This document shows positions 1 through 4,667 of a stretch of DNA of 7,276 nt, piece after piece (within the stretch, counting starts at the first letter, position 1; every line of letters starts with the position of its first letter). Source of the DNA: DATACN01 sp038215095 (GTDB taxonomy: Bacteria > Actinomycetota > Thermoleophilia > Solirubrobacterales > Thermoleophilaceae); contig JBBQRG010000108.1 of the NCBI GenBank assembly GCA_038215095.1, positions 1 through 7,276 of the forward strand. The letters are read 5' to 3'. The notes beneath the pieces were generated by a model. It did not search any database and had not been told where the DNA came from. It was given only the letters and a program-made list of their open reading frames with translations. Made by a program: the position numbers and the translations under genes.

Positions 1-31
1 CAGCGTCGGCATCGTGAGTTACGTTCCTCAT
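1..31 (-). CDS. Possible N-terminus of a - strand gene leaving the window
   Basis: On the - strand an ATG at 31-29 opens a frame that stays open to the window edge and reads MRNVTHDADA. It is preceded by AGGAGA at 43-38, a good Shine-Dalgarno match. The spacing from GGAG to the ATG is 7 nt. Ten residues are too few to recognise a family, so no function is offered. The case for a gene rests only on the start signal and on the lack of any convincing + strand gene here. It would be transcribed away from everything else in the window, and its leader would lie in the otherwise gene-free stretch to its right. It could equally be chance. Confidence 0.3.
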   Translation of the reverse strand, partial: MRNVTHDADA

Positions 32-110
32 GGCGGTTCTCCTGTCCTCGATGGATGACTTCGCACTCGCCACGCTCCCAGCAGGAGCAGACGAGGCGGG
101 AGAACCGCCA
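31..110 (-). repeat. Perfect 12-bp inverted repeat, possible RBS-masking hairpin
   Basis: TGGCGGTTCTCC at 31-42 is the exact reverse complement of GGAGAACCGCCA at 99-110, with 56 nt between. Read as - strand RNA, the arm at 42-31 contains the GGAG of the possible ribosome binding site and ends on the A of the ATG at 31-29. Pairing would therefore hide the whole initiation region. The other arm can instead fold on itself, because GGCGG (95-99) and CCGCC (105-109) form a 5-bp stem with a 5-nt loop. The two folds exclude each other. The repeat is seen directly. A regulatory role is inference and depends on the - strand gene being real. Confidence 0.5.
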
Positions 111-354
111 CCTCAAGTTCTACGAGCTACGGGACAACCTCAGCCTACCTTTCGCCACTCTCCAGGATGCGCTTCCACTGACCCCCAGAACGCTGACGGC
201 TCGCGCGACGAGGGGCAGTGTCGTTCGAGCGTTCCCGCGCTTCTGCTCCTCGACGAAGGGAGGAGTCTGCGCGCCTCCCTCGATGCGCCGCTCACTGTAG
301 GGTCGGCGGGAGGCGCCCGGTTCCGCGCGGCTGTGCCGACTGGTTCCGGTGTCC
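111..354. other. Stretch with no recognisable gene
   Basis: Together with the bases to its left, this makes about 350 bases without a supported gene. Several frames are open on both strands, but their translations are low-complexity, rich in Arg, Ser and Pro, and show no family motif. None has both a convincing ribosome binding site and a sensible product. By eye the composition is less uniformly GC-rich than the operon to the right. It may be the leader and promoter region of the - strand gene at the left edge, or debris from the deletion that removed most of the adjacent aldehyde dehydrogenase gene. Confidence 0.5.
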
Positions 355-378
355 TCGCGCCGCCGCATCGATCCGTGC

Positions 379-571
379 ATGTTCTCCCGCACACGGCTCA
401 CCGACGCCCTTCGCCGCGGCATTCGGCTTGGCCCGCCAGTCCCGGAAGGGTCTGGGTGTGACGTCGACCCCGTTCGGCGGCATGAAGGCCTCCGGGCACG
501 GGCGCGACCGCTCGCTGCACGCGCTCGAGCACTGCACGCAGCTCAAGACGACGTGGATCGCGCTCACGTGA
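379..571 (+). pseudogene. Aldehyde dehydrogenase remnant, 3' end only
   Basis: Codons from about 460 to the TGA at 569-571 encode the typical C-terminus of an NAD(P)-dependent aldehyde dehydrogenase, with TPFGGMKASGHGRD followed by a SLHALE...LKTTWI tail. This tail resembles the PuuC type of broad aldehyde dehydrogenases. A complete enzyme has about 490 residues, with catalytic Cys and Glu far upstream, and nothing of those parts is present. Just upstream I see possible scraps in shifting frames: FSRTRLTDALRR from 382 in frame 1, GLARQSR near 424-444 in frame 2, and GRVWV at 444-458 in frame 3. They would match the stretch ahead of the PFGG motif, which suggests small indels and loss of about seven residues after VWV. 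These scraps are tentative, while the C-terminal call is firm. The stop overlaps the next gene's GTG start (GTGA, 568-571), so the two were once an operon. Confidence 0.75.
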
Positions 572-1482
572 GCACGCGCGTGGCGTTCGTCGGCCTGGGG
601 CACATGGGCGCCCCGATGTGTGAGCGTGTCGTGCGAGGCGGCTTCGAGGTCAGCGCGTTTGACCTGCGCCGGGAGGCGCTCGACGCGGCCGTCGTCGCCG
701 GCGCCGCGCCCGCCGCCTCGGCCGCGGAGTGCGCCGCGACAGCCGAGGTGCTCGTGACCATGCTCCCGGCTCCGCCGCACGTCGAGGACGTGCTGCTCGG
801 CTCCGGCGGGGCGCTCGCCGCGCTGCCCGACGGGGCGCTGGCGATCGACATGAGCACGAGCTCGCCGGAGCTCGGGCGACGCATCGCCGAAGCGGCCGCA
901 CCGCGCGGCATCGGCTTCCTCGACGCTCCGGTGGCCGACGCGCTGAAGGCGAGTGAGGGCGACCTGCACATCTTCGTCGGCGGCGAGCCCGCGGACGTCG
1001 CCCGCGCCCGCCCGGTGCTGGAGACGATGGGGCACCCCGAGCGCGTCGTGCACGTCGGGCCCCGGGGTGCCGGCTACGCGGTCAAGCTGCTCGTGAACCT
1101 GCAGTGGTTCGTGCACGCCGCCGCGGCCGCCGAGGCGCTCGTGATCGGCACGCGCGCGGGGATCGACCTTCGGACACTGCACACGGCCCTCGCCGCCGGC
1201 CCGGCGCGATCCTCGTTCCTCGAGAACGAGGCGCTCGAGGTGCTCGAGGACGGCGAGTACGGAGAGCGCTTCCCGCTCGGCCTGGTGGCGAAGGACCTTG
1301 GGATGGCGCTCGAGCTCGCGCACGAGTCGGGCATCCCGGCCGAGCTGTCGGCGCGCACCCACGACCTCTACGACCGCGTGCTGGAGCGCTACGGCGCCGC
1401 CGCGGGGGAGATGGCGGTGGTGCGCTACTACGAGGACCTCGCGGGGGTGCGGCTGCGCTTCGGGGCGCCCGATGGCGGTTGA
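568..1482 (+). CDS. NAD-dependent beta-hydroxyacid dehydrogenase, HIBADH family
   Basis: This 304-residue protein is of normal family length (about 290-300). The family oxidises or reduces 3-hydroxy acids such as 3-hydroxyisobutyrate, tartronate semialdehyde/glycerate or 4-hydroxybutyrate in the cytosol. The N-terminal Rossmann fold has GLGHMG at residues 9-14. Asp32 ends the second strand (FDLR), which usually indicates NAD(H). IDMSTSSP lies at 93-100. The catalytic lysine is Lys173 in G-x3-K-x3-N (169-177), and AKDLGMAL is at 241-248. The loop after DAP(V), normally SGG, is ADALKASEGD (123-132), so the substrate cannot be assigned. I chose the GTG at 568 because it starts at the Rossmann strand and overlaps the upstream stop as GTGA. 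No clear Shine-Dalgarno is visible, so translation probably depended on coupling to the dehydrogenase that is now truncated. It overlaps the downstream iron-ADH start by 11 nt. It appears intact but may be a stranded survivor of a broken operon. Confidence 0.88.
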   Translation: MSTRVAFVGLGHMGAPMCERVVRGGFEVSAFDLRREALDAAVVAGAAPAASAAECAATAEVLVTMLPAPPHVEDVLLGSGGALAALPDGALAIDMSTSSPELGRRIAEAAAPRGIGFLDAPVADALKASEGDLHIFVGGEPADVARARPVLETMGHPERVVHVGPRGAGYAVKLLVNLQWFVHAAAAAEALVIGTRAGIDLRTLHTALAAGPARSSFLENEALEVLEDGEYGERFPLGLVAKDLGMALELAHESGIPAELSARTHDLYDRVLERYGAAAGEMAVVRYYEDLAGVRLRFGAPDGG

Positions 1483-1766
1483 GGCTGCGCTGCGCGTCCC
1501 CCCGCGCCCCGAGATGGTGCTCGGCGACGGGGCCGTGGACGACCTCCCGGAGCTCGTGGGGCGGCTCGGGGAGGACGCCGCCTTCGTGGTCACCGACCGC
1601 GGGCTGGTCGACGCCGGGTGGCCGGCCTCGTGGCGGGGCGGCTCGAGGCCGCCGGGCTGCGCAGCGCCGTCCACGACGGCGTCGGGGCAAACCCGTGCGC
1701 GGCCGACGTGGTGGCCGGCTCGGCGGCGCTGCGCGCCTTCGGCCGCGCCGTGATCGTCGCCGTCGA
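1472..1766 (+). pseudogene. Iron-containing alcohol dehydrogenase fragment, frameshifted and truncated
   Basis: From the ATG at 1472 the frame reads PEMVLGDGAVDDLPELVGRL and then FVVTDRGLVDAG, the usual beginning of a group III (iron-type) alcohol dehydrogenase. At about 1617-1620 the match jumps from frame 2 to frame 1 and continues as VAGLVAGRLEAAGLR, then VHDGVGANP and ADVVAGSAALRAFG. One missing G in the run at 1617-1619 accounts for the jump, since restoring it gives DAGVAGLVAGRLEAAGL. The match stops at VIVAV (about 1766). The glycine-rich GGGS motif and all metal-ligand histidines, which lie in the remaining 280 or so residues, are absent. The start overlaps the end of the preceding gene by 11 nt, so it was the third gene of that cluster. 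The frameshift alone could be a sequencing error. The loss of the C-terminal two thirds could not. Confidence 0.8.
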
Positions 1767-1890
1767 CGGCCTCGAGCACCGCGGCAGGCGTGAGCTGCTG
1801 CGCGCACCGGTGGTCGACAGGGCGGGTGGGGTGCCGGAACCGGGTCTTGAGCGACCGTGGCCGGCTGCCACTGTGATCTGCCTGATCCTT
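1767..1890. other. Tail-to-tail spacer without a gene
   Basis: The spacer lies between the point where the iron-ADH match ends and the stop codon of the - strand regulator. Frame 1 stays open to 1920, but its translation no longer resembles any dehydrogenase. A GTGGC/GCCAC stem (1857-1861 / 1867-1871, loop 5) is visible but has no T-run on either side, so I do not call a terminator. Confidence 0.55.
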
Positions 1891-2709
1891 CTAGGTGGCG
1901 GACACGGCGGCCGGGCTTGAGCCTTCGTAGCCGAGCTCTTGTGAGATCTCGTGGGTGTGGCCGGTCATGAAGGTCGCGAGCTTGGTCATGTCGAGCTGTC
2001 GGAGGCGGGCGAGTGGCGCCGAGACGCTGATCGCGGCGATGGCGTGCCCGTTGTCGTCGAGGATGGGCACGCCGACGCAGCCGACGTCGGTCTCGTACTC
2101 CTCGTTCTCGATGGCGTATCCGCGGGCTCGGATGCGGTCCAGCTCCTGGCGCATCGCCGTGGCGCTGGTGATCGTGTGGGAGGTGAGGCTCTTCAGGGGC
2201 GCGGCGGCGAGCAGGTCGGCGCGGGCCTCGTCGGGCTGGAAGGCGAGCATCGCTTTGCCTCCGCCGCAGGCGTGGGCGACCGCGCGCAGTCCGATCTGCG
2301 TGAACATGCGGACTGCTCGTGAGCTCTCGGCCTGGTCGACGTAGGCGGCCGTGAACTGCTCGAGCACGACGAGGTTGGTGGTCTCGTCGCCGTGGTCGCG
2401 GATCGCCTCGAGATGCGGGTGCGCGATGGCGCGCAGGCGAGCGACGCGGAGCTCCGGGCCGCCGGCCAACGCGACGACCTTGTGGCTGAGGCGGTAGCGG
2501 CCGGAGCGCTTGTTCTGCACGACATAGCCGCACGCGATCAGCGTGGCGAGCAGGCGGTGCACGGTGCTGGGCTGCAGCCCGGTCTCGCGGCCGAGGGCGA
2601 CGAGGCCGACCTCGTCACGCGCCGCGACGGCTTCGAGCAGCGCCAGCGCTCTGGCTACGGACTGCACGGTGGGTTGAGACTGGGAGGTCCCCCCGACAGC
2701 TTCCGGCAT
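1891..2709 (-). CDS. IclR-family transcriptional regulator of the glyoxylate operon
   Basis: This 272-residue protein has the standard IclR layout and length. A winged helix-turn-helix occupies about residues 14-78 (SVARALALLEAVA, then GLQPSTVHRLLATL as the recognition part and SGRYRLSHKV as the wing). The effector-binding domain spans about 90-262 and includes the signature-like GYAIENEEYETDVGCVGVPI (198-216). I chose the ATG at 2709 because family members begin shortly before SVARAL; a longer frame from 2826 would run through the operators and the facing promoter. The gene is divergent from the carboligase operon with 188 bp between start codons. That arrangement matches the AllR-type IclR regulators of glyoxylate and allantoin genes in other bacteria. 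It probably represses or activates the operon according to glyoxylate or a related metabolite, and probably regulates itself, because a palindrome covers its own start codon. The effector is inferred from context only. Confidence 0.92.
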   Translation of the reverse strand: MPEAVGGTSQSQPTVQSVARALALLEAVAARDEVGLVALGRETGLQPSTVHRLLATLIACGYVVQNKRSGRYRLSHKVVALAGGPELRVARLRAIAHPHLEAIRDHGDETTNLVVLEQFTAAYVDQAESSRAVRMFTQIGLRAVAHACGGGKAMLAFQPDEARADLLAAAPLKSLTSHTITSATAMRQELDRIRARGYAIENEEYETDVGCVGVPILDDNGHAIAAISVSAPLARLRQLDMTKLATFMTGHTHEISQELGYEGSSPAAVSAT

Positions 2710-2715
2710 ACGGAA
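2701..2715. promoter_or_regulatory. Candidate IclR operator O1, over the regulator's start codon
   Basis: The site is TTCCGGCATACGGAA, with 5-bp arms TTCCG/CGGAA around a 5-nt centre. It covers the ATG of the regulator (2709-2707) and its predicted transcription start. It shares TTCCG and TACGGAA, in the same 15-bp frame, with the palindrome at 2779-2793. That agreement is the main evidence that both are binding sites of one protein. Its position suits autorepression. Confidence 0.6.
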
Positions 2716-2721
2716 ATTGTA
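2709..2721 (-). promoter_or_regulatory. Predicted leaderless promoter of the IclR gene
   Basis: On the - strand TACAAT (2721-2716) matches the -10 consensus TATAAT in five of six positions. The A of the start codon (2709) lies seven bases after it, at the usual distance for the transcription start. No Shine-Dalgarno sequence precedes the ATG. Both facts point to a leaderless mRNA, which is common in actinobacteria. I see no good -35 hexamer, so activation or an extended element may compensate. Confidence 0.5.
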
Positions 2722-2727
2722 GACCAC

Positions 2728-2755
2728 TTGACGGAAAGCCGCGGAAGCTGATAAA
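2728..2755 (+). promoter_or_regulatory. Predicted promoter of the carboligase operon
   Basis: TTGACG (2728-2733) matches the -35 consensus in five of six positions. GATAAA (2750-2755) matches the -10 in four of six, with a 16-bp spacer. Transcription would start near 2762, giving a leader of about 135 nt. The ACGGAA half site at 2731-2736 overlaps the -35, and the palindrome at 2779-2793 lies just downstream of the start, a position where a bound repressor would block transcription. This was read by eye; there is no experimental support. Confidence 0.4.
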
Positions 2756-2768
2756 CCGTCCAATATAC

Positions 2769-2781
2769 GAAACAGTGTTTC
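2769..2781. promoter_or_regulatory. Perfect palindrome GAAACA-G-TGTTTC
   Basis: This site has six-base arms around a single central base and overlaps the TTCCGT...ACGGAA palindrome by three bases (2779-2781). Its core differs from the TTCCG/CGGAA type, so it may be a site for a second regulator or an alternative register of the same one. Two proteins could not easily occupy both palindromes at once. Confidence 0.4.
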
Positions 2782-2793
2782 CGTCTTACGGAA
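2779..2793. promoter_or_regulatory. Candidate IclR operator O2 upstream of the carboligase gene
   Basis: TTCCGT (2779-2784) and ACGGAA (2788-2793) form 6-bp arms around a 3-nt centre. It is the best palindrome in the intergenic region and matches O1 in TTCCG and TACGGAA. The two centres are 78 bp apart. Further ACGGAA half sites lie at 2731-2736 and 2885-2890, the latter next to the carboligase start. IclR-family proteins bind short palindromes of this size, often several per promoter. Assigning the site to this regulator is inference from adjacency and repetition. Confidence 0.6.
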
Positions 2794-2886
2794 GCCTGGG
2801 GGCGGCCAGAGGAGGAGGAGAGGCATCTACCTGCAATCGACCGCCTGGCTCTCGTGGATGGTGCCGTGAACCCGAATCCCTCCGAC

Positions 2887-2892
2887 GGAAGG
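2887..2892 (+). promoter_or_regulatory. Ribosome binding site of the carboligase gene
   Basis: GGAAGG lies 5 nt before the ATG at 2898. It is a moderate Shine-Dalgarno match, and it decides the start because the in-frame codons back to 2826 contain no ATG, GTG or TTG. It overlaps the ACGGAA half site at 2885-2890. Confidence 0.5.
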
Positions 2893-2897
2893 CTCCC

Positions 2898-4664
2898 ATG
2901 AGCTCACCCGCCCCGTCCGCGACCCAGATGCCCGCCATGGACGCGGTCGTGAAGGTCCTCGAGTCCGAGGGGGTCGATCTCGTCTTTGGGATCCCCGGCG
3001 CGGCGATCCTGCCCTTCTACAAGGCGCTGATCGGCTCCTCGATCCGCCACGTCACGGTTCGCCACGAGGAGGGCGGGACCCACGCCGCGGACGGCTACTC
3101 GCGCGCCACCGGCAGGATCGGCGTCGCGGCCGGGACCTCGGGCCCGGCGGGAACGAACATGGTCACCGGGCTCTATACCGCGATCGCGGACTCGGTGCCG
3201 ATCCTCACGATCACGGGGCAGGTCCCAATCGACCAGCTCGACCGCGAGGGCTTCCAGGCGGTCGACATCGCCGAGATCGTGCGGCCCGTGGTGAAGAAGA
3301 GCTACCTGGTCAGCCAGGCTGCCCAACTTCCTTGGGTGTTCCGCGAGGCCTTTCAGATCATGCGCTCGGGCCGCCCCGGGCCGGTGCACATCGACCTGCC
3401 GGTCGACGTCCAGCAGGAGCTGATCACCTACGACCCCGAGGTAGACGGTCCGCTGCCCGTGCGTCGTGAGGCGCCGCACCCGGTGGCCGTCGAGCGCGCC
3501 ATCGACCTGCTGCTGAGCGCCAAGCGGCCGCTGCTCATGCCGGGCGGCGGCGTCATCACCGCAGAGGCCTCCGACGTGCTCGTGGAGCTGGCCGAGCTGC
3601 TGCAGATCCCGGTCCTGCCGACGCTGATGGGCTGGGGCGCGATCCCGAACGACCATCCGCTCTACGTCGGCCTGGCCGGGATACAGACCCAGACGCGCGC
3701 CGGCAACGCGGCGTTCTTGGAGGCCGACCTGGTGCTCGCGGTCGGCGCGCGCTTCGCCGAGCGCCACACGGGCGACCTGGAGGTCTACCGGCAGGGGCGC
3801 CGCTTCATCCACATCGACGTGGACCCCACCCAGCTCGGCAAGGTGTTCTCGCCCGATTTGGGCATCGTGGCCGACGCGCGGCTGGCGCTCGAAGCGCTGC
3901 TGGTGGCCGCAGGGCAGCGCGTCGGGCGGCGGGACACGTCGGGGTGGGCGGCGGGGGTGCCCGAGCGGCGCGAGCAGCTCGCGCGCCGGACCGACTACGA
4001 CGACGTGCCGATCAAGCCCCAACGCGTCTTTAGGGAGATCAACGAGGTCTTCGACGCCGACACGGTGTTCGTGACGGCGATCGGCCTCTATCAGATCTGG
4101 TCGGGTCAGTTCCAGGAGGTCTACAAGCCGCGCCACTACCTGATCTGCGGCCAGGCCGGGCCGCTCGGATGGGAGATCCCCGCGTGCCTGGGCGTGAAGA
4201 TGGCCGACCCCGACAAGACGGTGGTCGGGGTGGTCGGCGACTACTCCTTCCAGTTCCTCATGGAGGAGGTCGCGGTCGCCTGCCAGTACGAGGTTCCGTT
4301 CGTGCTCGTGATGCTCAACAACGCCTACCTCGGGCTGATCCGCCAGGCCGAGCTCAAGTACGAGATGAACCACGGGGTGGACATCGCCTTCGACGAGTCC
4401 TACGGCATCGACCACGTGAAGGTGATGGAGGGCATGGGCGCGTTCGGGCGCCGGGTCAGCGAGCCCGAGCAGATCGCCCCAGCGCTGGCGTGGGCGACCG
4501 AGACGGCCGAGCGCGAGCGGCGCCCGGTGCTCGTCGAGGTGCTGATCGAGCGCGAAGCCAACGCCGCGATGGGCCCGGCGCTCGACGCCATCAAGGAATG
4601 GGAGCCCGCCGACGCCGGCGACCCGGTCGGCACGGGGGCCACCGCGGCGGCGGTAGGGGACTAG
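2898..4664 (+). CDS. gcl: Glyoxylate carboligase (tartronate-semialdehyde synthase), Glu-containing variant
   Basis: This is a 588-residue thiamine-diphosphate enzyme, close to the 593 of E. coli Gcl, expected to condense two glyoxylates to tartronate semialdehyde and CO2 in the cytosol. The domain order is pyrimidine-binding domain (about 11-175), central domain (about 195-340), then pyrophosphate-binding domain (about 375-555) with the ThDP/Mg motif GD at 447-448 and Asn475. Long blocks follow Gcl rather than acetolactate synthase: FQAVDIAEIVRP (119-130), MRSGRPGPVHIDLP (155-168), PTLMGWG (241-247), DPTQLGKVFSPDLGIV (309-324), CGQAGPLGW (417-425), NNAYLGLIRQ (474-483) and YGIDHVKV (502-509). 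The odd point is RHEEGG at 55-60. Glu57 sits where E. coli Gcl has Val51, the position of the cofactor-activating glutamate in nearly all other ThDP enzymes. The neighbours hyi and glxR support the Gcl call, but another 2-oxoacid or aldehyde condensation is possible. The start is at the ATG with GGAAGG, and the downstream hyi begins 3 nt after the stop. Confidence 0.88.
   Translation: MSSPAPSATQMPAMDAVVKVLESEGVDLVFGIPGAAILPFYKALIGSSIRHVTVRHEEGGTHAADGYSRATGRIGVAAGTSGPAGTNMVTGLYTAIADSVPILTITGQVPIDQLDREGFQAVDIAEIVRPVVKKSYLVSQAAQLPWVFREAFQIMRSGRPGPVHIDLPVDVQQELITYDPEVDGPLPVRREAPHPVAVERAIDLLLSAKRPLLMPGGGVITAEASDVLVELAELLQIPVLPTLMGWGAIPNDHPLYVGLAGIQTQTRAGNAAFLEADLVLAVGARFAERHTGDLEVYRQGRRFIHIDVDPTQLGKVFSPDLGIVADARLALEALLVAAGQRVGRRDTSGWAAGVPERREQLARRTDYDDVPIKPQRVFREINEVFDADTVFVTAIGLYQIWSGQFQEVYKPRHYLICGQAGPLGWEIPACLGVKMADPDKTVVGVVGDYSFQFLMEEVAVACQYEVPFVLVMLNNAYLGLIRQAELKYEMNHGVDIAFDESYGIDHVKVMEGMGAFGRRVSEPEQIAPALAWATETAERERRPVLVEVLIEREANAAMGPALDAIKEWEPADAGDPVGTGATAAAVGD
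4656..4660 (+). promoter_or_regulatory. Ribosome binding site of hyi inside the gcl 3' end
   Basis: GGGGA lies 7 nt before the hyi ATG at 4668 and within the last codons of gcl. With only 3 nt between stop and start, translation of the two genes is probably coupled. Confidence 0.5.
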
Positions 4665-4667
4665 CCG

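Noticed and set aside
30..461. + strand frames of 80-143 codons in the left 460 bases
   Set aside because: No family motif, biased composition and no convincing start signal. Only the last codons of the 30-461 frame (GRVWV) look like aldehyde dehydrogenase debris.
292..1779. Long open frame of 495 codons on the - strand
   Set aside because: It lies antisense to the HIBADH-family gene, has no recognisable motif and is rich in Arg, Ala, His and Gly. Such shadow frames are expected in GC-rich coding DNA.
1857..1871. GTGGC/GCCAC stem as a terminator between the converging genes
   Set aside because: It has a five-base stem and no T-run on either strand, so it is within what chance gives in GC-rich DNA.
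1082..2533. Long open frame of 483 codons on the - strand
   Set aside because: It overlaps the IclR gene out of frame on the same strand and is strongly Arg/Pro-rich. The IclR frame has the family sequence, this one does not.
2710..2826. N-terminal extension of the IclR protein to an ATG at 2826
   Set aside because: It would add 39 residues unlike the family and would read through the operators and the facing promoter. The start at 2709 fits family length and the TACAAT placement.
2775..2897. N-terminal extension of the carboligase to an ATG at 2775
   Set aside because: The added 41 residues do not resemble Gcl, the codon lies within palindromes, and it has no ribosome binding site.
2794..2897. 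Riboswitch in the carboligase leader, for example glycine-type
   Set aside because: I see neither the conserved core of a glycine riboswitch nor a terminator or long stem controlling the start.
2854..2901. 15-residue leader peptide with GTG start and TGA overlapping the carboligase ATG
   Set aside because: The ATGA overlap is suggestive, but the nearest ribosome-binding-like run is 30 nt away and the frame is too short to judge. It is mentioned only under the purine-run finding.
2904..4415. Long open frame of 503 codons antisense to the carboligase
   Set aside because: It is a mirror of a firmly identified gene and has no domain of its own.
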